Made by a program: the position numbers and the translations under genes
DNA from: Candidatus Altimarinota bacterium
GTDB taxonomy: Bacteria; Patescibacteriota; Gracilibacteria; UBA4473
Assembly (NCBI GenBank): GCA_027028725.1
Contig: JALVIB010000045.1
Span: 1-29,275, forward strand
DNA: 29,275 nt
Reading direction: 5' to 3'
Notes under the pieces: model-generated
What the model saw: the letters and a program-made list of their open reading frames with translations, nothing else
Told to the model about the DNA's origin: nothing
Database searches by the model: none
Part shown: positions 23,873 through 29,275 of the stretch, piece by piece
Layout of the letters: each line of letters begins with the position of its first letter
Position numbering within the stretch: position 1 is the first letter of the stretch

Positions 23873-24853
23873 ATGAAAACACTTTACATTGTTGCTACGC
23901 CTATTGGAAATCTCGCGGATATTTCTTTCCGTGCTGTGGAAACGCTGAAATCAGTTGATTTTATCGTCGCCGAAGACACTCGGCACACGGGAATTCTTTT
24001 GAAAAAACACGACATTGAAGCTCAACTTATTTCTTTCCACGCCCAAAGTGCTGATACAAAATCCCGCGAAATTTTCGCTCGAATGGACGACAATTCGGCG
24101 ATTGCTTATGTTTCGGATGCGGGAACACCGGGAATTTCTGATCCGGGATACCGTCTCGTACGCGAAGCCATTCAGCAGGGGATTAAAGTTGTCCCAATTC
24201 CGGGACCATCAGCGCTGACCACTTTTTTATCGGCGGCGGGATTGCCGACGGATTCGTTTATTTTTTACGGATTTTTACCACACAAAAAAGGGCGCCAAAC
24301 AATTTTACAAGAATGTCGGAAGTCGGACAGGACATCAGTTTTTTACGAATCCGTGCATCGTTTTCCAAAACTTTTGAAAGAACTTTCAGAGATTTTGGAT
24401 AATTCGCGGATTATTGTGGTTGGGCGAGAGTTGACGAAAATGCACGAGGAATTTTTTCGCGGGAATTTAGTCGAAGCGATAGCTCATTTCACCAAAGAAA
24501 ACACGAAAGGGGAGTTTGTGGTAGCGATTTCTCCGCGAGATTTCTCTTTTCAAAAAACAAGTGAATTCCCCCTTGAGAAAGGGGGTGAGGGGGATTTATT
24601 GAAATCCCGCGAAAAAATTGACCAGATTGATGCGGAACTTTTGAAATTGCTAGCGGAAAGAATGAAAATCTCGCGAAAAATCGCTCAAATTAAGCAAAAA
24701 GCTGGTTTGCCAAAATATATTCCGGAGCGTGAAGTGGAATTAATCGCGAATTTACAAAATTTAAATGACAGCAAGTTGCGGGATAGTGATATTGAAAAAA
24801 TTTGGCTGACAATTTTAGAAATTTCGCGGGGGGAAGTTGAAAAAGATTGGTAA
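23873..24853 (+). CDS. rsmI: RsmI 16S rRNA methyltransferase fused to a chorismate mutase domain
   Basis: Residues 1-222 are RsmI, which methylates the 2'-O of C1402 in 16S rRNA using S-adenosylmethionine: VATPIGNLADIS, VAEDTRHTGILL, YVSDAGTPGISDPG, PIPGPSALTTFLSAAGLP and FYESVHRF. Residues 245-320 are an AroQ-type chorismate mutase helix bundle (IDQIDAELLKLLAERMKISRKIAQIK, then PEREVEL), with the Arg in AERM, the Lys in AQIK and the Arg-Glu pair kept. The linker (about 229-247) is encoded by a REP-like palindrome followed by a dispersed-motif copy. The normal C-terminal RsmI segment seems to be replaced. The fusion is unusual; whether the mutase is active is unknown. It probably has a very short leader. 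Confidence 0.88.
   Translation: MKTLYIVATPIGNLADISFRAVETLKSVDFIVAEDTRHTGILLKKHDIEAQLISFHAQSADTKSREIFARMDDNSAIAYVSDAGTPGISDPGYRLVREAIQQGIKVVPIPGPSALTTFLSAAGLPTDSFIFYGFLPHKKGRQTILQECRKSDRTSVFYESVHRFPKLLKELSEILDNSRIIVVGRELTKMHEEFFRGNLVEAIAHFTKENTKGEFVVAISPRDFSFQKTSEFPLEKGGEGDLLKSREKIDQIDAELLKLLAERMKISRKIAQIKQKAGLPKYIPEREVELIANLQNLNDSKLRDSDIEKIWLTILEISRGEVEKDW
24563..24597 (+). repeat. REP-like palindromic repeat inside rsmI, copy D
   Basis: TTCCCCCTTGAGAAAGGGGG with the third G tract and ATTT matches the unit at 25691 and 18089. Here it is in frame and encodes EFPLEKGGEGD between the two protein domains. Confidence 0.85.
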
Positions 24854-24885
24854 ATAATTCATGATGTACAAGTAATTATAATAGT

Positions 24886-25500
24886 ATGGAATTTTATTTT
24901 GATGAATCAGGGAATTTGGGAAAACAGGATGATTATTTCGTTTTTGCTGTGTTTTGGACAAATAATCCAAAGAGATTTAAGAATTTAGTTAAAAAATATA
25001 AAAAAAAATTAAAAGTCGATGAGTTGAAGGGGGCAAGGTTGAGTCCTTCTATGAAAATAAAGATTTTTAAAGATTTTAAAAAACAGCAAGATTTTGGTGC
25101 TGGTTATATGGTTGTCCGTAAGGATAAGATAACAGAGAAAAAAATATTAGAGGATAAAAATATTGCTTATAATTATTTTCTTTCTTATCTAGTTGAAAAA
25201 TGTATTTTAAGTAGCAGGAAAGAAGACAGAATTACATTAAATATTGATACCAAGGACATAAAGAATGGTTCAAAAAATTCTTTTGATGAATACATAAGGA
25301 TTAAGGCAATAACTAAATGGAAATATGATGGGGATGTTTCCACTATATATTGGGATTCAAAAAAAAATCTTCTTATTCAAGTTGCGGATATATTATCAAA
25401 CACCGTTTATCAAAATTTTGAAAAAAATAAGAAAACGGCTTTTGATTTCATTGATTTTGAAATAGTAGTTAGATTTCCTAATTCATTTTTTTATAATTAA
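24886..25500 (+). CDS. DUF3800 family protein
   Basis: The 204-residue protein begins MEFYFDESGNLG; the Asp-Glu-Ser-Gly motif right after the first strand is the hallmark of DUF3800. A second conserved region near the C-terminus reads LIQVADILSNTVYQNFE. The family is thought to have an RNase H-like fold, with acidic residues at these positions, and often lies in accessory or mobile regions. Its biochemical role is not settled. The gene is very AT-rich, contains many Lys and Asn codons and no copy of the dispersed motif, unlike the rsmI gene beside it, which suggests transfer. A TATAAT lies only four bases before the ATG, too close to be its promoter. Confidence 0.8.
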   Translation: MEFYFDESGNLGKQDDYFVFAVFWTNNPKRFKNLVKKYKKKLKVDELKGARLSPSMKIKIFKDFKKQQDFGAGYMVVRKDKITEKKILEDKNIAYNYFLSYLVEKCILSSRKEDRITLNIDTKDIKNGSKNSFDEYIRIKAITKWKYDGDVSTIYWDSKKNLLIQVADILSNTVYQNFEKNKKTAFDFIDFEIVVRFPNSFFYN

Positions 25501-25533
25501 AACATTAAACCATTGGATGTCTATTGTTTTTGG

Positions 25534-25563
25534 TTGACAATAATTGCACAAGAATGATATATT
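25534..25563 (+). promoter_or_regulatory. Strong promoter of the small RNA
   Basis: TTGACA (25534-25539), an 18-bp spacer and TATATT (25558-25563) predict a start near 25570, directly at the beginning of the structured RNA. It lies after the DUF3800 stop codon. Confidence 0.75.
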
Positions 25564-25569
25564 TATGAT

Positions 25570-25660
25570 GACTTAAGTCTTATGAGGAGTCCGGTAGGAT
25601 AAGGGCGTTTTCCGTTCCCGAATCATAAGCAGTCTTAAATCCCCTGCGGGGGATTTTTTT
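25570..25660 (+). ncRNA. Unidentified structured small RNA, about 90 nt
   Basis: Between a strong promoter and a strong terminator is a short unit with no reading frame of note. Its ends pair: TTAAG (25573-25577) with CTTAA (25634-25638), then across a small internal loop CTTATGA (25579-25585) with TCATAAG (25623-25629). The enclosed 37 bases contain TCC-GGTA-GGA, a possible GNRA-capped mini-hairpin, and GGGCG...CGTTCCC. I compared it mentally with SRP RNA, RNase P, hammerhead and common riboswitches and found no match. The downstream gene is on the opposite strand, so it is not a leader. It is probably a free-standing small RNA. Confidence 0.65.
25636..25660 (+). terminator. Terminator of the small RNA
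   Basis: The stem AAATCCCC / GGGGATTT with a TGCG loop is followed by a run of seven T. It lies directly on the 3' side of the closing stem of the RNA. Confidence 0.85.
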
Positions 25661-25690
25661 AAAAATCCCGCGAAAAAACTAAATTTTGTA

Positions 25691-25725
25691 CATTCCCCTT
25701 TGATAAAGGGGGTCAGGGGGATTTG
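25691..25725. repeat. REP-like palindromic repeat, copy E
   Basis: ATTCCCCTTTGATAAAGGGG is followed by GTCAGGGGGATTTGTA, nearly the same as the copy inside rsmI. Two exact dispersed-motif copies (25666 and 25738) flank it in the small-RNA/malic-enzyme spacer. Confidence 0.8.
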
Positions 25726-25747
25726 TAAAATTAAAACTCCCGCGAAA

Positions 25748-26875
25748 TTATCCAAATTTCTTCACCGCCTTGGCAATAGCCGGTGCGACTTTCTCGTCTA
25801 ACGGAGAAGGAATGATGTTGTCTTCACTTGGATTTTCTACCAAATCCGCCAAGGCTTCGGCGGCGGCGATTTTCATTTCTTTGGTGATTTTGGTAATTCC
25901 GGCGTCCAAAAGCCCGCGAAAAAATCCCGGAAAAATCAAAACATTATTAATTTGATTCGGAAAATCAGACCGCCCGGTCGCTACAATTCGTGCACCGGCT
26001 TCTTTGGCAATGTCCGGCATAATTTCCGGTGTCGGATTAGCCAAAGCGAAAATAATCGGATTGGAATTCATTTTTTGTACCATTTCGGCAGTCAAAATTC
26101 CCGGTTTGGAAACACCAATAAAAACATCGGCAAAACTTATGATATCGTCCAGTTTCCCATGCGCGTAACTACAATGGCATTTTTTCGCGGGATTTAAGTC
26201 ATCGCGATCACAGCTAATTACTCCCTTGGAATCAACCATTTCAACATTTTTGACGCCCCAGTCTTCAAGCATTTCGGCAATGGCAATTCCCGCCGCACCC
26301 GCTCCGGAAATCACAATTTTTATTTTTTCTTTTTTTTTGCCGACAATTTTTAGCGAATTTTTTAACGCCGCCAAACAAACCATGGCTGTTCCGTGTTGGT
26401 CATCGTGAAAAACCGGAATATCCAAAATTTTCGCGAGTTTTTGCTCAATTTCAAAACAACGAGGAGCGGAAATATCTTCCAAATTTATCCCACCAAAAGT
26501 TGGCGCAATGTTTTTAATCGTTTCCACTATTTCATCTATATCCTGCGTATCCAAAACAATCGGAAAAGCGTCAATTCCCGCGAAATTTTTGAACAACATC
26601 GCTTTTCCCTCCATCACCGGCAGCCCCGCTTCCGCTCCAATATTTCCCAAACCCAGCACCGCCGAACCATCGGAAATTATAGCGACCGAGTTTTTCTTAA
26701 TTGTTAATTTTTTCGCGAGATTTTTGTCTTTGGCGATTTCTCGACAAGGTCCGGCAATTCCCGGAGAATAATAAACAGATAAATCTTCGCGGGATTTTAG
26801 TTCTGCTTTGAGTCCAGTAAAAATTTGTCCACCGGATTTTTCGCGAATTTTGACTGATTGGGCTTCGTAATCCAT
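25748..26875 (-). CDS. NAD(P)-dependent malic enzyme (oxaloacetate-decarboxylating)
   Basis: It converts malate to pyruvate and CO2 with reduction of NAD(P). The 375-residue protein is the short bacterial form. Visible motifs are SVYYSPGIAGP (Tyr36 region), ISDGSAVLGLGNIG, the catalytic Lys in VMEGKAMLFK, metal-binding NLEDISAPRCFEIE and FHDDQHGTA, and the dinucleotide-binding VISGAGAAGIAIAEML. An upstream in-frame extension to 26980 passes through the promoter and the paired palindromes, so I start at the ATG 26873-26875 (MDYEAQSVKI). Cofactor preference cannot be told. It is divergent from lactate dehydrogenase and shares the palindrome pair with it. The stop codon directly abuts a dispersed-motif copy. 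Confidence 0.93.
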   Translation of the reverse strand: MDYEAQSVKIREKSGGQIFTGLKAELKSREDLSVYYSPGIAGPCREIAKDKNLAKKLTIKKNSVAIISDGSAVLGLGNIGAEAGLPVMEGKAMLFKNFAGIDAFPIVLDTQDIDEIVETIKNIAPTFGGINLEDISAPRCFEIEQKLAKILDIPVFHDDQHGTAMVCLAALKNSLKIVGKKKEKIKIVISGAGAAGIAIAEMLEDWGVKNVEMVDSKGVISCDRDDLNPAKKCHCSYAHGKLDDIISFADVFIGVSKPGILTAEMVQKMNSNPIIFALANPTPEIMPDIAKEAGARIVATGRSDFPNQINNVLIFPGFFRGLLDAGITKITKEMKIAAAEALADLVENPSEDNIIPSPLDEKVAPAIAKAVKKFG

Positions 26876-26897
26876 TTTTTTGTATTTAGTTGGCGAA

Positions 26898-26926
26898 ATT
26901 TTAGATATATTTTGGGAAAATGCCAA
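26898..26926 (-). promoter_or_regulatory. Promoter of the malic enzyme gene
   Basis: On the minus strand, TTGGCA (26926-26921), a 17-bp spacer and TAAAAT (26903-26898), giving a start about 15 bases before the ATG. Confidence 0.65.
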
Positions 26927-26949
26927 AAATTTCGCGAAAATAAAAAAAC

Positions 26950-26998
26950 TTAAGTCCGGACTTAATATTTCATTTTGCATTCGTCAAAGTCCGGACTT
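26950..26998. promoter_or_regulatory. Paired AAGTCCGGACTT palindromes between divergent promoters
   Basis: Palindromes at 26952-26963 (extending to 16 bp, 26950-26965) and 26987-26998 have the same 23-bp spacer as the pair at 4392. The spacer sequences themselves are unrelated. Reversed, the two loci share AAACAAGTCCGGACTT-N23-AAGTCCGGACTTAAGTTT. The pair lies between the -35 boxes of the malic enzyme and lactate dehydrogenase promoters, centred about 66 and 70 bp from the two starts. Perfect flanking arms (AAAATAAAAAAAC / GTTTTTTTATTTT) would also allow a long cruciform. Confidence 0.78.
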
Positions 26999-27027
26999 GT
27001 TTTTTTATTTTAAAATCCCGCGAAATT

Positions 27028-27055
27028 TTGAAAAACAGCTTTTTTCAGGTATAAT
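27028..27055 (+). promoter_or_regulatory. Promoter of the lactate dehydrogenase gene
   Basis: TTGAAA (27028-27033), a 16-bp spacer and TATAAT (27050-27055). A dispersed-motif copy ends three bases before the -35 box. Confidence 0.75.
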
Positions 27056-27076
27056 CAACCGAAATAAAAAACAAAA

Positions 27077-27967
27077 ATGAAAAAAGTTGCAATTATCGGT
27101 ACCGGAAATGTTGGAGCGCATATTGCGTCGGCTTCAATTAACAAAAATCTCGCGGCGGAGTTTCTACTTGTTGATCAAAATCAAGAGTTTGAAAAAGCAC
27201 AAGTTTTAGATCTTTGTGATAGTTTGCTTTTTTCGCATAATTCGCGGGTTTATTCCGCAGATTATACAGATGAAAAAGTGAAAAATGCCGATATTTTTGT
27301 CATTACCGCGGGAGCGAATCAAAAACCGGGCGAAACGCGTTTGGATTTAGTTGATAAAAATGTAGCGATTTTGAAAGCCATTAAAAAATCGCTGGGAACG
27401 CTTAAAAAATCCGCGATTGTGATTTTGGTCACAAATCCAGTCGATATTTTGACCGCCTTAGCAGCGGAAATTTTTGGACTGCCGAGTTCGCAAGTATTCG
27501 GATCAGGAACACTTTTAGACACAGCGCGATTGCGTTGGCGATTGGCGCGAAAATTTGATAAAAATATTGCTAATGTTCACGGATATGTTCTGGGAGAGCA
27601 CGGAGACTCGGAATTTGTCGCGTGGTCAACGGTCGGTTGCGCCGAACAAATTTCGCCAAAATCCCGCGAAAAAATTGCTAAAAATGTCCGTGAGGAAGCT
27701 TACCGAATTATTGAAGGAAAAGGCGCGACATATTTTGGAATTGGAGCGGCGGTTGCCGAAATAATTTCGTGTATTTTAAATAATTCCGAAAAAGTTTTAC
27801 CGCTTTCGGTTTTTTTGAAAGGGGAATACGGAATTTCCGATGTCGCTTTGGGCGTCCCCGCGAAATTAGGCGAAACAGGAATTATGGAAATTCTTGAACT
27901 GAATTTACCAAAAGAAGAATTGGAAAAACTACAAAATTCCGCGAAAAAATTAGAGGAGTTCCTCTAA
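27077..27967 (+). CDS. ldh: L-lactate dehydrogenase
   Basis: It reduces pyruvate to L-lactate and regenerates NAD. The 296-residue protein has the NAD-binding IIGTGNVGAHIA, Asp33 at the end of the second strand (NAD rather than NADP), and the active-site loop AGANQKPGETRLDL. Gln82 in this loop marks lactate rather than malate dehydrogenase, which has Arg there. Arg88, Asp148 and Arg151 (GTLLDTARLR) and His175 (VLGEHGDS) complete the catalytic set. The N-terminal glycine motif starts three residues in, so the ATG is secure. It is divergent from malic enzyme. The last 18 bases overlap the end of the convergent HD-domain gene. Confidence 0.93.
   Translation: MKKVAIIGTGNVGAHIASASINKNLAAEFLLVDQNQEFEKAQVLDLCDSLLFSHNSRVYSADYTDEKVKNADIFVITAGANQKPGETRLDLVDKNVAILKAIKKSLGTLKKSAIVILVTNPVDILTALAAEIFGLPSSQVFGSGTLLDTARLRWRLARKFDKNIANVHGYVLGEHGDSEFVAWSTVGCAEQISPKSREKIAKNVREEAYRIIEGKGATYFGIGAAVAEIISCILNNSEKVLPLSVFLKGEYGISDVALGVPAKLGETGIMEILELNLPKEELEKLQNSAKKLEEFL
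27950..27967. other. Palindromic overlap of two convergent gene ends
   Basis: TTAGAGGA-GT-TCCTCTAA carries the TAA stops of both genes at its two ends, so the coding overlap is exactly the palindrome. Both proteins end Leu-Glu-Glu-x-Leu. It may also act as a short hairpin at both mRNA ends. Confidence 0.8.
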
Positions 27968-29275
27968 TTCGGGAATAGGTTTAGCTTTGTGAACATTGAG
28001 AAGTTTTTGCCAAGCAGGATAGTTCAGTAGTTTGGATAAGTTGTATTTCAGCATTTTATTGGTAATTCTCCATGGAAGAAGTTCGGCAAAATATAGATTT
28101 TCTTCAACAAACTTCATATAAACCGGAATTTTGTTTGATAATTCTTGCTTTTTTAGTTCTAACTTTTTCTTTAATTCTTCGCTCATATCATCGGTGATTT
28201 TGATATCATCAGCAGTTTTAACTCGTGTTTGATAATTGTGCGAAATATCCGCGAATTTTACCAGTTTCTCCATGAAATTTAGCGGTAGCACATTAACCTC
28301 TTCTCCATTTTGGTTAATGAAAATTCCTCCGTTGGCATAAACTTCATAATTTCGTGTTCCGTCCTGATTGATATAGTTTTTGGTATTTAAACGATCGATA
28401 GATTTAACGACATCGTTAGCAATTTCTGTGGCTTCATTTTCCGAAATATAATTTTTGGCGAAACCGTAAATAAATTCCTGTAATTTCGTGGGATTTTCAA
28501 ATTTTCCATCTTCTAAAAGGTCGTGTCCCAGAGCAATTAGAGATAATTTTAGTAATTCTTTGGGGTCTTGTAGTTTTTCGGCTTGTTCTTTGTCTTCCGC
28601 ACTTAATCCCGCGAAATTATTATTTTTTAGTTTATCAAAAAGCCCCCAAGCAATTCTTTGCACGCGTAAAAGATGATTAAAACTTAGTTCTTTGAAACCC
28701 TTTTGTGTCGGACTTTCTTCGGATTTTCTTTCTTTGGCACGATAGAAAAGCTCGGTCTTTTGAATAATATCAAAAATGATATTGGTTTCAGCGTATCCCA
28801 AATTAATTTGTTCCATGTACCAGATGTTTTCTCGCAAACTTTCATTGGCACGGTTGTCGTTGTTATTGTTTTTATTTTTGCGGGCAATTTTTCGTATAAC
28901 TTTTTCCTCGTCTTTAAAAGAGTCAATATATTCGGAATATTCTTTCCCGGAAAGTTTAAAAGAGTTAATTTCAGAAATGTTTTCACTATTTTCTTTTGTT
29001 AAAACTTTATTAACCCTTTTTTGTGTTGAAGCTCTTAGAAGGGCATTAAGCAAAACTCGCTTACTTTCCAAAACAATTAATTTTTCTTCAGTAGTTAATT
29101 CCTCCCACGGTTTATTTTTTTGCCAAACTTTTTGTGTCTTACTCCAAATTCGGTCGTCATATTTAAATTTAGTTATTCCGGCTTGGAATTTTTTTAGTTC
29201 CTCATTAGATGTCGCTTTGTTGTCGCGAATTTTTTTATAAATTTCGATAAATTCTTTATAACTAACATCATATTC
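27950..29275 (-). CDS. HD-domain protein, SpoT/RelA hydrolase-like, 5' end cut off by window edge
   Basis: The frame stays open to the last base, so the visible 441 residues are the C-terminal part; a TTG at 29071 is internal. The HD signature is seen in order: FNHLLRVQRIAWG (first His and Arg), LIALGHDLLED (the His-Asp pair) and VKFADISHNYQTRV (final Asp). The last two resemble the ALLHDVVEDT and KLADRLHNMRT motifs of (p)ppGpp hydrolases. No synthetase domain is visible. An extra Asn-rich charged stretch precedes the HD part. It may hydrolyse alarmones or another nucleotide. An exact dispersed-motif copy is at 28607 and a one-mismatch copy is near 28484. Confidence 0.75.
   Translation of the reverse strand, partial: EYDVSYKEFIEIYKKIRDNKATSNEELKKFQAGITKFKYDDRIWSKTQKVWQKNKPWEELTTEEKLIVLESKRVLLNALLRASTQKRVNKVLTKENSENISEINSFKLSGKEYSEYIDSFKDEEKVIRKIARKNKNNNNDNRANESLRENIWYMEQINLGYAETNIIFDIIQKTELFYRAKERKSEESPTQKGFKELSFNHLLRVQRIAWGLFDKLKNNNFAGLSAEDKEQAEKLQDPKELLKLSLIALGHDLLEDGKFENPTKLQEFIYGFAKNYISENEATEIANDVVKSIDRLNTKNYINQDGTRNYEVYANGGIFINQNGEEVNVLPLNFMEKLVKFADISHNYQTRVKTADDIKITDDMSEELKKKLELKKQELSNKIPVYMKFVEENLYFAELLPWRITNKMLKYNLSKLLNYPAWQKLLNVHKAKPIPELEELL

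Noticed and set aside
25579..25629. Hammerhead-ribozyme-like elements (CTTATGAG ... CGAA)
   Set aside because: The needed CUGANGA core is not present, and the same bases form the closing stem of the small RNA.
25605..25630. A tRNA-like T-arm (GTTCCCGAATC) in the small RNA
   Set aside because: No acceptor, D or anticodon arms can be drawn, and the closing stem is incompatible with a tRNA.
28776..29240. A 154-codon frame on the plus strand within the HD-domain gene
   Set aside because: It is antisense to a frame with clear HD motifs, and its hydrophobic, Phe/Leu/Ser-rich sequence is typical of antisense reading of Lys/Glu codons.

Overview
The window is a compact, AT-rich bacterial segment, and the genes are read with the standard code. 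It looks like a member of the candidate phyla radiation (Patescibacteria), perhaps Peregrinibacteria-like. This is an inference from the VirB2-like two-helix pilin modules fused to PKD chains, the minimal type IV pilus operon, the ribosomal proteins and the fermentation genes. I cannot place it more precisely.

Layout. At 1-2179 lie a cut-off coiled-coil gene, ftsE and pyrF. At 2333-4240 is a secreted repeat-stalk surface protein. At 4496-7008 are rpsO and pnp. At 7253-14117 is a three-gene operon in which every protein carries a pilin-like transmembrane module; the last two are long PKD-domain surface proteins. At 14138-16372 is what looks like a decayed integron: an attC-like site, a DUF6161 gene, a small membrane protein gene, and a divergent fragment of a tyrosine recombinase. 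At 16400-18732 are purD and repeat-rich spacers that include a MITE-like inverted repeat. At 18733-22842 is a type IV pilus operon (pilN-, pilO-, pilB- and pilC-like). At 22964-23723 are rpsR and rpsF. At 23873-24853 is an RsmI-chorismate mutase fusion, followed by a DUF3800 gene and a probable free-standing small RNA. At 25748-27967 a malic enzyme and an L-lactate dehydrogenase are divergently transcribed. A SpoT-like HD-domain gene runs off the right edge.

The strongest signal is not a gene. The 10-mer TCCCGCGAAA (either strand), usually inside AAAATCCCGCGAAATTTT, occurs exactly about 35 times by my reading, where chance predicts about 0.06. Its density, its A/T flanks and its enrichment between genes, often directly at stop codons, resemble the DNA uptake sequences of Neisseria and Haemophilus. 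A pilus assembly operon of the kind that drives DNA uptake lies in the same window.

A second signal is a pair of AAGTCCGGACTT palindromes with an exact 23-bp spacer. It occurs upstream of rpsO and again between the malic enzyme and lactate dehydrogenase promoters, and suggests a shared regulator.
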